From NCBI RefSeq assembly GCF_000327285.1, contig NZ_HE998567.1, positions 1,305,558-1,369,557 on the forward strand: DNA of 64,000 bases, read 5' to 3'. A program made the translations under genes and the position numbers. Of the stretch, positions 17,882 through 24,644 are shown in pieces. The stretch comes from Holdemania massiliensis AP2 (lineage in GTDB: Bacteria; Bacillota_I; Bacilli_A; Erysipelotrichales; Erysipelotrichaceae). The notes beneath the pieces were generated by a model. It was not told the origin of the DNA. It ran no database searches and saw only the letters and a program-made list of their open reading frames with translations. Every line of letters begins with the position of its first letter. Position 1 is the first letter of the stretch.

Positions 17882-18808
17882 TCATTGGTTTTCGTCAATC
17901 TTTGTTACAACAATTTCGTCAAAAAGGCTTTCGATTTTCTCACGCGTTGCCATACCTTTGGAAAATGCCGTCGCAATTCCGCAGCAGTTCGCATACTTAA
18001 ACGTCGTAATGAGATCGCGGGAACGCAGATAGTTCATAACAAATCCGGCGATCATGCTGTCAGCCGCGCCGACGGAATTGACCACTTCGGCATCAATTGA
18101 ATTGGCATGATAGACGCCGTCCTGATTGATCAGCAGCGAACCATCTTTGCCCATCATTAAGATCACATTCTCCGCCCCCAGTTCTGCACAGCGGCGGCCC
18201 GCATGAATCAGCTGGCTTTGATCGGCAATTACTTCGTCAAACATCGTTTCAAGATCTTCAATATTCGGCCGAACCAGAAACGGCTTGTATTTCAGAAGGC
18301 GAAGCAGCAGTTCATGATTGACATCGAGAACAAATTTCACTTCATTCTCAATGCACAGCTGAATCATTTTTTCAGTCAGATCAACGAGATTATCCGGGCA
18401 GTTGCCGGACAGCACAAAAATATCGCTGCGGTTCAGACGTTCCACCCGTCTTAACATCATCCGCATATCTTCTTCGGTAATGCTCGGCCCTTTGGCATTC
18501 AGCTCGGTTTCCAGCAATTCGCCCTTTACTTTCACATTAATCCGGGTATGTCCCTCAATGAAAGTAAACACGGGTTCGATATACTCATATTTCTGAAGCA
18601 GACTGATAAAGAAATCTTTGGTGAAACCGCCGACAAATCCCAAAGCCCGAGAAGGAATCATCAAATTATTGAGTACGATCGAAACATTAATGCCCTTTCC
18701 CCCTGCTTCATAGTATTCCAGCGAACTGCGGTTCGTCTTGCCTAATTCTACCTTGTCAAACTCCATATAGTAGTCCAGTGATGGATTCAGCGTACATGTA
18801 TAAATCAT
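17882..18808 (-). CDS. 1-phosphofructokinase-type PfkB kinase
   Basis: The 308-residue kinase is of the PfkB family closest to FruK/LacC: it starts MIYTCTLNPSLDYYMEF and has the family's YEAGGKGINVSIVLNNL and, near residue 250, NSVGAADSMIAGF. The catalytic base lies in that last motif; GAAD replaces the usual GAGD. It should phosphorylate a sugar phosphate such as fructose-1-phosphate or tagatose-6-phosphate, but no fruR or fru PTS gene is adjacent. The ATG at 18808 follows AAAGGGG. Frame continues upstream only through intergenic DNA. Confidence 0.83.
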   Translation of the reverse strand: MIYTCTLNPSLDYYMEFDKVELGKTNRSSLEYYEAGGKGINVSIVLNNLMIPSRALGFVGGFTKDFFISLLQKYEYIEPVFTFIEGHTRINVKVKGELLETELNAKGPSITEEDMRMMLRRVERLNRSDIFVLSGNCPDNLVDLTEKMIQLCIENEVKFVLDVNHELLLRLLKYKPFLVRPNIEDLETMFDEVIADQSQLIHAGRRCAELGAENVILMMGKDGSLLINQDGVYHANSIDAEVVNSVGAADSMIAGFVMNYLRSRDLITTFKYANCCGIATAFSKGMATREKIESLFDEIVVTKIDENQ

Positions 18809-18921
18809 AAAAAAGCCCCTTTCTCTTAAGTTTATTTTAGCACAATCTGAATTGGGAAATTGCAGATTTCCATCAGAAATCCCACGAAAATTTGAATTTA
18901 TGCGGGAGTTTGGATTTTGAC

Positions 18922-19101
18922 ATAAGAAAAGAGTTCCGCCAGGGAATGCGAAACTCTTGACTGTCACAATCCAGCCGCAGGGATTCGGCAGATTGTGTGA
19001 GAACAGCCGCTCAGGGATTAGCGCCTGTTCTAAATTATTTTTTAAATTAAGAAGAGGAAAAATATTTAAAGCGTTTCTAAATTCTGCGATCCTCCTTTCT
19101 G
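18922..19101 (-). ncRNA. UCCC-loop small RNA, copy A
   Basis: About 180 nt from a -10 TATACT at 19113-19108 to a terminator at 18956-18925. It has three hairpins, each with the loop sequence AUCCCUG or AUUCCCUG: stems at 19001-19030, 18965-18997 and the terminator (GAGTTTCGC/GCGGAACTC, 18956-18931, then TTTTCTT). AAAGGAGG lies at 19098-19091, about three nucleotides from the predicted 5' end, with no ATG/GTG/TTG at a usable distance. A U/C-rich linker with UUUUCCUCUUCUU follows. It belongs to the seven-member family described here; no protein is encoded. Confidence 0.75.
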
Positions 19102-19107
19102 ATTCTC

Positions 19108-19161
19108 AGTATAGAAAATAGATGTGGTGACAAAATGGCGTTTTTGTGAAGAAATGATGAA
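19108..19161 (-). promoter_or_regulatory. Promoter and direct-repeat box of sRNA A
   Basis: -10 TATACT at 19113-19108. TTCACA at 19150-19145 begins 37 bp upstream of the -10, and TTCATC at 19161-19156 lies 11 bp further. No good -35 is present. Confidence 0.65.
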
Positions 19162-19340
19162 TTTATCAATTCACTTTCTTTTCCATTTATGAAAATCTTG
19201 TCGTGAGTTAGGTTGTTTTCATCAACAGCATGTTTCTACATTCCCTTGATCAAGATCCGCTGCATAACGGAGACCTTAGTTTCCTCCTTCATCAGCAAAT
19301 CGGACACTGAATTAAAACCGATTTATAACGCAGTCCAGCA
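19162..19340. other. Gap between sRNA A and B
   Basis: About 180 bp with no supported gene, repeat or structure on either strand. Confidence 0.5.
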
Positions 19341-19511
19341 GAAAAAAACCTGTTCGAGGGGAGAGAACAGGATTCTTCCAAAGACAGGAGGGGAAGCCTG
19401 TCCTTGATCATTATTTTATTGAGTTAAGAAGAGAGAAAAATATTTATGTAAAGGGAATTTCTACTTTATGCTTCGTGGTAAATCCGTTCTTAGATGCCTC
19501 CTTTCATGTAT
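19341..19511 (-). ncRNA. UCCC-loop small RNA, copy B
   Basis: About 170 nt. AAAGGAGG at 19504-19497 lies seven nucleotides from the predicted start; no start codon follows. After a U/C-rich linker come two hairpins with C-rich loops: GACAGG/CCTGTC with loop CUUCCCCU (19402-19383) and the terminator CCTGTTC/GAACAGG with loop UCUCCCCUC (19371-19349), then seven T. It lies just downstream of the alpha/beta hydrolase gene. Confidence 0.78.
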
Positions 19512-19517
19512 GTTTGT

Positions 19518-19571
19518 ATTATAAGGAAACATTATGGGAAGAGTATCGCAAGGACGTGAAGGTTCCGTGAA
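19518..19571 (-). promoter_or_regulatory. Promoter and direct-repeat box of sRNA B
   Basis: -10 TATAAT at 19523-19518 in the conserved block CCCATAATGTTTCCTTATAA. TTCACG occurs at 19560-19555 and again 11 bp upstream at 19571-19566. Confidence 0.75.
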
Positions 19572-19595
19572 CTTCCTAAAGAGTTTCTTAAGGGA

Positions 19596-20519
19596 TCAGC
19601 GCCCCAACCAAAGCCGGATTTTTTCCAGGCAGCGATCCAGGATGATATCATTCCAGATTCCGGCGCCGCCATGATCAGCATTTCTGACTTTAATCCAATC
19701 TACCTCATGGTTTTCTTTCAGCAGCGCTTCGACCAGCTCAATACTCTGCGCCATCGGCACACTGCGGTCTTTATCCCCATGAACAATTAGAAACGGCGGC
19801 AGCGGAGCTTTGCCGATATAGGTTGTAACGGAGGCCTGCTGAGCCAGCTGCGGATTCTCCTTAACGACCACCCCGCCTAATAGCTGACCGGTAATCGATT
19901 GTGCCCCGGCATGATCCTTCGCCGACAGCTGATCCGCCATGCTGAGCAAATTAATAGGCCCGTAAAATTCAATGACGCCCTTCACCGCCGGTAAAAACGC
20001 ATTGTTGTTTTCCAGCTTCCACGCCCCCGCAGCTTCACTGACCGCGGTTAACGCAGCCAAATGTCCGCCGGAGGAACCGCCCCACAAAATCAATTGATCC
20101 GGATCACCATGAACTTCCGAAGCATGGACACGGACATACTGGATCGCCCGCTTGACATCGAGCAGCTGCGCCGGGAATGGCTCGCATTCACTGCCCCGAT
20201 ATTCAATCATCGCCACAATAAATCCATGCTCCGCCACCTTGCCCAGGCTGCAGATATTGGATTCTACATTCTGCCACCGCCAGCCTGAACCTTGGATGAA
20301 GAAAAGAATTGGAAAACTTTCAGATTCAATCATTTCCTCAGCGACAAAGGATGGCTGCAAAAAACGGATATGCAGTCCTCGATCAGCTGTTCGGGCATAT
20401 TCCCGCAGCGGCAAGGCGTGCACGCTTCGCTGACGCGGATCAATTTCAATTTCCGTTCCATGAGGCGCTGTTAAGTCACTGGCTGGGAATTCTTCATAAG
20501 TGTAAGATTTAACTTCCAT
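19596..20519 (-). CDS. Alpha/beta hydrolase (esterase/acetyl-esterase-like)
   Basis: The 307-residue enzyme resembles bacterial feruloyl/acetyl esterases of the alpha/beta-hydrolase fold. The nucleophile elbow is WGGSSGGHLAAL (GXSXG, about residues 150-161), the acid is in HGDKDRSVP (about 249-257), and the His in NADHGGAG (about 287). IQGSGWRW replaces the common HGGGW oxyanion segment. It stands alone between sRNA copies B and C. No Shine-Dalgarno is adjacent to the ATG; an AAAGGAG lies behind an 8-bp hairpin upstream. Confidence 0.8.
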   Translation of the reverse strand: MEVKSYTYEEFPASDLTAPHGTEIEIDPRQRSVHALPLREYARTADRGLHIRFLQPSFVAEEMIESESFPILFFIQGSGWRWQNVESNICSLGKVAEHGFIVAMIEYRGSECEPFPAQLLDVKRAIQYVRVHASEVHGDPDQLILWGGSSGGHLAALTAVSEAAGAWKLENNNAFLPAVKGVIEFYGPINLLSMADQLSAKDHAGAQSITGQLLGGVVVKENPQLAQQASVTTYIGKAPLPPFLIVHGDKDRSVPMAQSIELVEALLKENHEVDWIKVRNADHGGAGIWNDIILDRCLEKIRLWLGR

Positions 20520-20531
20520 GGTTGTAAACTT

Positions 20532-20587
20532 GACGGATCTTATTTCGTTTGGTTTCTGATCCGTCGTTTCTCCTTTGCTTTATTATA
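20532..20587 (-). promoter_or_regulatory. Promoter and structured leader of the hydrolase gene
   Basis: -10 TATAAT at 20587-20582, AAAGGAG at 20576-20570, then a perfect 8-bp hairpin GACGGATC/GATCCGTC (20565-20532), then the ATG at 20519. The only ribosome-site-like sequence is before the hairpin, about 50 nt from the start codon unless the hairpin folds it closer. Confidence 0.5.
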
Positions 20588-20604
20588 TCGCGATCTTCCC
20601 GCAA

Positions 20605-20747
20605 GCGAAAAGAAAACCCGCCAGGGGAAGGCGGGTTCTCTTCGGCAATCAAGGAGGGGAGCCTTGGTCGCCTGATAATTATTAAGGTTGAGAGGGGAAA
20701 AACATCTTGTCCTCAAGGGATTTTCTGTTTGGTCTTATCCTTTGGAC
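20605..20747 (-). ncRNA. UCCC-loop small RNA, copy C
   Basis: About 143 nt. Two hairpins present C-rich loops: CAAGG/CCTTG with CUCCCCU (20666-20650) and the terminator AACCCGCC/GGCGGGTT with UUCCCCU (20637-20615), then TTTTCTTTTC. The linker carries UUUUUCCCCUCUC. The 5' motif is shortened to AAAGGA (20743-20738). Its promoter block matches copy B closely. It lies just upstream of the hydrolase gene, on the same strand. Confidence 0.75.
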
Positions 20748-20753
20748 AATTGT

Positions 20754-20798
20754 ATTATAAGAAAACATTATGGGAAAAATATGTCATTGAAATGTGAA
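20754..20798 (-). promoter_or_regulatory. Promoter and direct-repeat box of sRNA C
   Basis: -10 TATAAT at 20759-20754 within CCCATAATGTTTTCTTATAA. TTCACA at 20798-20793 and ATGACA at 20787-20782 are 11 bp apart. The spacing to the -10 differs by two bases from the other copies. Confidence 0.6.
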
Positions 20799-20920
20799 CT
20801 TCAACAAATTTTAAAAAATCATCCGAAATCCGAAAATAACTGCCTTCAATGAATCAGCGAACTCCCTTCTTTGGCATATCTCGCCTCCCTGCCGCAATGG
20901 ACATCTGCATTGAACAGCCA

Positions 20921-21080
20921 GAAAAAAAACCGCAAGAGGGAAAGTTGCGGTTTCTCATGGGAGAAAGGAATCGGGGGATTTCCTTTCGTACTTATTATGA
21001 ACAGAGAAGATCAATTTTAAATTAATAAAGAAAGGAAAATTTTAGAAATGAAGAAATGTTTTACGATCTTCTCTGTTTAC
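20921..21080 (-). ncRNA. UCCC-loop small RNA, copy D
   Basis: About 160 nt and the most structured member. A perfect 12-bp stem, ACAGAGAAGATC with its complement (21076-21065 and 21012-21001), encloses a U/C-rich 52-nt segment. Next comes GAAAGGAA/TTCCTTTC with loop AUCCCCCGA (20987-20963), then the terminator AACCGCAA/TTGCGGTT with loop CUUUCCCUC (20952-20928) and eight T. It lacks the 5' AAAGGAGG of other copies. Confidence 0.78.
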
Positions 21081-21086
21081 ATGATT

Positions 21087-21140
21087 AGTATATCCAAATT
21101 CTGTGTGCTGTTCATGGAAGCATCGTGAACTTTTTGTGAA
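21087..21140 (-). promoter_or_regulatory. Promoter and direct-repeat box of sRNA D
   Basis: -10 TATACT at 21092-21087. TTCACG at 21129-21124 and TTCACA at 21140-21135, 11 bp apart; the proximal hexamer starts 37 bp from the -10. Confidence 0.72.
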
Positions 21141-21257
21141 ATATCATGAGTCAGAAGTTTTGTGCAAATTACGAACAGATACAGGATCAGAGTTTATCAA
21201 TTCCATAACGAATTAAATAAATCTCCTGCAGCTAATTCGGATGGATCTACATGCATT

Positions 21258-21410
21258 CCTAAAAATAAACAACTCCTGTGGGGGGAGCAGAAGTTGTTTT
21301 GTAGGACACATTTTTTAGAAGAGGGAAATTTTAAATTATGATTCAGGGTTTTTGGAAAGTTCTTTTGCTGCAGCTGTACTGCTGGGAAATGGTACACCTC
21401 CTTTCTTGAT
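21258..21410 (-). ncRNA. UCCC-loop small RNA, copy E
   Basis: About 153 nt. AAAGGAGG at 21404-21397 lies six nucleotides from the predicted 5' end. The linker holds UUUCCCUCUUCU. The terminator stem is 11 bp (AACAACTTCTG/CAGGAGTTGTT, one G-U, 21298-21268) with loop CUCCCCCCA, then TTTATTTTT. It has only one clear C-loop hairpin. Confidence 0.72.
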
Positions 21411-21416
21411 GATGCT

Positions 21417-21470
21417 ATTATAGGAAATCGTCTTGAACGTCCCGTGCCTTTTTCGTGAAAAGTCCGTGAG
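21417..21470 (-). promoter_or_regulatory. Promoter with triple direct repeat of sRNA E
   Basis: -10 TATAAT at 21422-21417. Three half-sites at exact 11-bp steps: CTCACG (21470-21465), TTCACG (21459-21454) and GGCACG (21448-21443). Confidence 0.75.
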
Positions 21471-21525
21471 GAATCATTAAGGAAAGCGAACGGAAATCCG
21501 ACCTTTTCGTAAGAATTTGCGATCG

Positions 21526-21702
21526 CAAAAAAAACTGCACCGGGGAAAGTGCAGCTTCTTTCACCCTTGAAATCAGGGGAGGGATTTCACAGGGTTAAGG
21601 TTATTATTTTTAAGAGAAGAGGGAAAACTTATTTTATTTCTATTTTGAGAAGAGGAAAATATAATTACTTCAATGCTGAGCTTGGATGCCTCCTTTCTTG
21701 TT
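21526..21702 (-). ncRNA. UCCC-loop small RNA, copy F
   Basis: About 177 nt, nearly identical to copy G. AAAGGAGG at 21696-21689 lies six nucleotides from the predicted start. The linker contains UUUUCCUCUUCU and UUUUCCCUCUUCU. Hairpin TGAAATC/GATTTCA with loop CCUCCCCU (21589-21568) precedes the terminator CTGCAC/GTGCAG with loop UUUCCCCG (21554-21535) and eight T. It is downstream of the blaR1-like gene with no terminator between. Confidence 0.8.
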
Positions 21703-21806
21703 GCTTGTATTATAGGAAAAAATTATGGGATTAGAATGGTTTTTCCGTGATCGTTCCGTGATGATTTATTACAACTTTTTAACAAATTTCTGTGGAAATT
21801 CTAAAG
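21528..21806. repeat. 279-bp repeat, left copy
   Basis: Matches 24324-24602 with four substitutions and no gaps. It contains the whole sRNA F unit including its regulatory box and about 45 bp beyond. The pair flanks blaI-blaR1 in direct orientation. Confidence 0.95.
21709..21762 (-). promoter_or_regulatory. Promoter and direct-repeat box of sRNA F
   Basis: -10 TATAAT at 21714-21709 in CCCATAATTTTTTCCTATAA. ATCACG at 21751-21746 and 21762-21757, 11 bp apart. Confidence 0.75.
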
Positions 21807-21884
21807 CTGGCTGTTTCCCTTTTTTGATTCTTTTGACCTCTTCATTAAATAATCTCGATTTATTGTAATCAAGTCGTGTATGTT

Positions 21885-23849
21885 TCAGTATTTAATTACA
21901 TCCACCCAGATCATACCATGATCAAGTTTGAATTCTTTTAAGATCAACTGTCTTAAATTTTCAGCCAACAGAGCATGATCTTCCCTCTCAAGATTATTCA
22001 AGCGATTGTTTATGATCCGGTCTACCTTTTCTATTAAATCAGAGACCTGCTGAAGCTGCTGCGTATTTTCTTCCTGATCATAAAATTTGTAATAAGCTTG
22101 TGCCGCTATTCTTGCTTCATCATTTTTGCAAATTGAACTAATTGGCTGATAGAAGCCAATGCCAAATCCATAAATCTTAAATCCATCTGCCGTAGTCAAT
22201 ATATAACTGGTTCCTTCCTCAATTTTTATAAGTTCCATGATTTCTTTATAACTCATGGTTTGCAGTTCTTCCCATGTCAAATCCAACGATATATCAATGG
22301 CAGGCTGATTTTCATCAATTCTGAATGCGTCTATGGAAATTTGCCGAACACTAAATAATGTGTCTTCAGTCAACTCTGCGAATAACTGTTTTATAAAACT
22401 TAAACTTGCCTCTCGATCATTTTTATAAAGAAAAGCCTGAAGCTGTTCATCGGAAAGTTCATTAAAATAGTTGTTGATTTCCTCATTGAATATTGAATGC
22501 AATTGACTGCATTGCTCAAAAGTAATTCGGTCGTTATCTCCATCCAGAATATAGGCAATCGTAATTATACGATTTTGATTAATATTGGAATCCCAAATCT
22601 TAGATGAAATTGTAGAAACTTGAGGTAAAACAATCTGCTGAATCATATTAGGATAAGCCATAAGGCTGTCTAAAGCAAATCCTTCAGCTCGGATTACTTC
22701 AACTTGTTTTTTCATTTTTTCTCGGAATTGATTCAAGGTTAAGTTTTTATTTTCAGAAATAAACATTTCTTCAAATTCCGATTGTTTTTGATAGCCTTTC
22801 AGCGTATCCGCATTTACATAGATCATTTGATTTTCAGCTCTTGCATTAGCCAGAGGTGCAGCCAAAAAATTGCGGATTTCCTTTTCTTTTATCACACAGC
22901 CTGTCATCATCACCAGCGCAGCTGCAATCAAGACTTTTTCCCAGTTCAGTTTAAAATAATTCTGATTCATGATTAATGTTAAACGTTCCTGAATTTGCTT
23001 CGGCCTTAATCCAAAACCAGTGGACAATAGTGGGAGCTGTCCTTTGCCACGGGCCTGTTTGATCAACAAACTGCCGTACTGATGTCTTTCTTCCAACGAA
23101 CAGTTTTTGATTACAGCTTCATCGCAGGCTTGTTCACAATATTGATTCAAATGTATTTCCAGCAAATAAACGACGGGATTAAACCAATAGATAACCCGAG
23201 TGATCAGACATAACAACCGCACCCAGCAATCGTTTTGACGAATGTGGATTAATTCATGCGTGAGAATTAGTGACAGTTCCTCAGACTCCCATTTTTGATC
23301 GGGTAATATGATTGTTGGACGGATCAGCCCCATAGCGCATGGCGTTGCCGTATGCCGGCAGATCACTAAGCGGAGCTTTCTTTTGAGCTTCAGCTTGATC
23401 TGAAGCTGCCGCAGTAATTCCATCGATGACGCCTCTGCTGGTTTTGACCAGCGCTGGATCATCTTCAGGCTCTGGTGATTGCCTATCAGATAGATCGCCA
23501 ATGCGGTCGCAGCTCCGCCTAACCACAGCAAAGTGATGATCTGATTTCCATTCACATTCAAACGTAGTGAACTGAAGCTAAAGGAACTGGCGGCGACAGA
23601 AGAGACTGGCGCATCAGACGATTCTATCCAGATTTCCGCCAAAGGCAGCGTCTTTATTGGCTCCGTAACCACCGGAGAAACAGGCAGTTGAATTTGAACG
23701 GGAACCAACAAACCCAGAAGCAAAATAATACAAATCCAATAAGCCGTGCGAGAGGATTGCCGAGAGGAACGACGAAGTGCGAACAAAATTATCAGAGTTA
23801 ACAAGGAATGCGGCAGACAATGCCGAAATAACAGTTCTGTCAGCCTCAT
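21885..23849 (-). CDS. BlaR1/MecR1-like M56 metallopeptidase with novel C-terminal domain
   Basis: The 654-residue protein has N-terminal membrane helices (about 5-25, 36-55, 105-125), a cytoplasmic M56 zinc protease domain with HELIH at residues 198-202 and the downstream EQACDEAV metal ligand, and a fourth helix near 315-330. BlaR1 proteins sense a signal outside the cell and then inactivate the BlaI repressor. The C-terminal 320 residues here show no penicillin-binding SXXK/transpeptidase motif, so the signal is unlikely to be a simple beta-lactam acylation. ATG at 23849 overlaps the blaI stop by four bases. Confidence 0.82.
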   Translation of the reverse strand: MRLTELLFRHCLPHSLLTLIILFALRRSSRQSSRTAYWICIILLLGLLVPVQIQLPVSPVVTEPIKTLPLAEIWIESSDAPVSSVAASSFSFSSLRLNVNGNQIITLLWLGGAATALAIYLIGNHQSLKMIQRWSKPAEASSMELLRQLQIKLKLKRKLRLVICRHTATPCAMGLIRPTIILPDQKWESEELSLILTHELIHIRQNDCWVRLLCLITRVIYWFNPVVYLLEIHLNQYCEQACDEAVIKNCSLEERHQYGSLLIKQARGKGQLPLLSTGFGLRPKQIQERLTLIMNQNYFKLNWEKVLIAAALVMMTGCVIKEKEIRNFLAAPLANARAENQMIYVNADTLKGYQKQSEFEEMFISENKNLTLNQFREKMKKQVEVIRAEGFALDSLMAYPNMIQQIVLPQVSTISSKIWDSNINQNRIITIAYILDGDNDRITFEQCSQLHSIFNEEINNYFNELSDEQLQAFLYKNDREASLSFIKQLFAELTEDTLFSVRQISIDAFRIDENQPAIDISLDLTWEELQTMSYKEIMELIKIEEGTSYILTTADGFKIYGFGIGFYQPISSICKNDEARIAAQAYYKFYDQEENTQQLQQVSDLIEKVDRIINNRLNNLEREDHALLAENLRQLILKEFKLDHGMIWVDVIKY

Positions 23850-24232
23850 CCATCGGTCTTCCGTTTCGTGTCCAGCCAAGCCTGCATTTGATCTAATTCC
23901 TCATCTTTTAACACTTCGCCATCATAAAAAGCATTCATTAGGCTGATCCAGCTGCGCTGAGAATAGCGCTGACGGAAATCCTGACTTTCAAATTGAAGAT
24001 ATTCATCTTCTGTGATCAATGGATAATACGTTCTTTCCTTACCCTTTTTCTCAGTAGACAAATAACCGCGCTCAACCAGTCGGGATAGTAAAGAAGACAG
24101 TGTCGGAACCTTCCATTCCTTTGTTTGTCTAAGCTCTTCCATCAGCATGGAGCTTGTCAGCGGCGGTTCTTTTTCCCAAACAACTTTCATGATCTCAAAT
24201 TCTGCTTCGGGGAGTTTGCGCAGTAATTTCAT
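23846..24232 (-). CDS. BlaI/MecI/CopY-family repressor
   Basis: The 128-residue protein matches BlaI: winged helix (LPEAEFEIMKVVWEKEPPLT, then WKVPTLSSLLSRLVERGYL as recognition helix) and a C-terminal dimerisation part. These repressors are cleaved or released when the paired BlaR1 is activated. It is translationally coupled to the blaR1-like gene. A palindromic site overlaps the promoter, so it probably represses its own operon. Confidence 0.9.
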   Translation of the reverse strand: MKLLRKLPEAEFEIMKVVWEKEPPLTSSMLMEELRQTKEWKVPTLSSLLSRLVERGYLSTEKKGKERTYYPLITEDEYLQFESQDFRQRYSQRSWISLMNAFYDGEVLKDEELDQMQAWLDTKRKTDG

Positions 24233-24253
24233 TATATCCCTTCTTTCTATCCA

Positions 24254-24294
24254 TATTTTACATTTGTCTAAAATAGATGAAATTCAGATGTCAA
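24254..24294 (-). promoter_or_regulatory. blaI promoter with candidate operator
   Basis: -35 TTGACA at 24294-24289. TATTTTA and TAAAATA arms (24275-24269 and 24260-24254) flank an eight-base core containing ACA and TGT, resembling the TACA/TGTA core of BlaI operators. The site overlaps the expected -10. Confidence 0.6.
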
Positions 24295-24321
24295 GATTGT
24301 ATATAGGATCATCTTGAAAAC

Positions 24322-24498
24322 AGAAAAAAACTGCACCGGGGAAAGTGCAGCTTCTTTCACCCTTGAAATCAGGGGAGGGATTTCACAGGGTTAAGGTTAT
24401 TATTTTTAAGAGAAGAGGGAAAACTTATTTTATTTCTATTTTGAGAAGAGGAAAATATAATTACTTCAATACTGAGCTTGGATGCCTCCTTTCTTGTT
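24322..24498 (-). ncRNA. UCCC-loop small RNA, copy G
   Basis: About 177 nt, differing from copy F by two substitutions inside the RNA and two in the upstream region. It keeps the 5' AAAGGAGG (24492-24485), the CCUCCCCU-loop hairpin and the UUUCCCCG-loop terminator (24350-24331) with its T-run. It lies between kduD and blaI, so it is a separate transcription unit from both. Confidence 0.8.
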
Positions 24499-24602
24499 AC
24501 TTGTATTATAGGAAAAAATTATGGGATAAGAATGGTTTTTCCGTGATCGTTCCGTGATGATTCATTACAACTTTTTAACAAATTTCTGTGGAAATTCTAA
24601 AG
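24324..24602. repeat. 279-bp repeat, right copy
   Basis: Partner of 21528-21806 at a constant offset of 2796 bp, with four mismatches. No transposase, terminal inverted repeat or target duplication is visible. Confidence 0.95.
24505..24558 (-). promoter_or_regulatory. Promoter and direct-repeat box of sRNA G
   Basis: -10 TATAAT at 24510-24505; ATCACG at 24547-24542 and 24558-24553. Confidence 0.75.
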
Positions 24603-24644
24603 AACGCCTAGATTCAGAAAAACATCAAAAACAAATCGTTAAAA

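Noticed and set aside
19440-19498. Short peptides translated from the AAAGGAGG of the sRNAs
   Set aside because: No ATG, GTG or TTG lies 5-12 bases downstream in copies A, B, F or G, and frames are not shared among copies.
21549-21734. 61-residue plus-strand frame, with a near-identical partner at 24345-24557
   Set aside because: Both run antisense through the sRNA hairpins and the -10 region of copies F and G; their similarity is explained by the 279-bp repeat. No plus-strand promoter or ribosome site supports translation.
18922-24498. Reading the sRNA family on the plus strand as CsrB-like sponges with GGGGA loops
   Set aside because: The complementary loops do contain GGA in hairpins, but the -10 elements, the regulatory repeats and the T-runs after the terminator stems all belong to the minus strand. 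I kept the UCCC reading.
18922-24498. CRISPR array or tandem repeat array
   Set aside because: Unit lengths differ (140-180 nt), stems are not identical, spacing is irregular and protein genes lie between units; no cas genes.
21528-24602. Composite transposon carrying blaI-blaR1
   Set aside because: No transposase, terminal inverted repeats or target duplications were seen; the flanking repeats are sRNA units.
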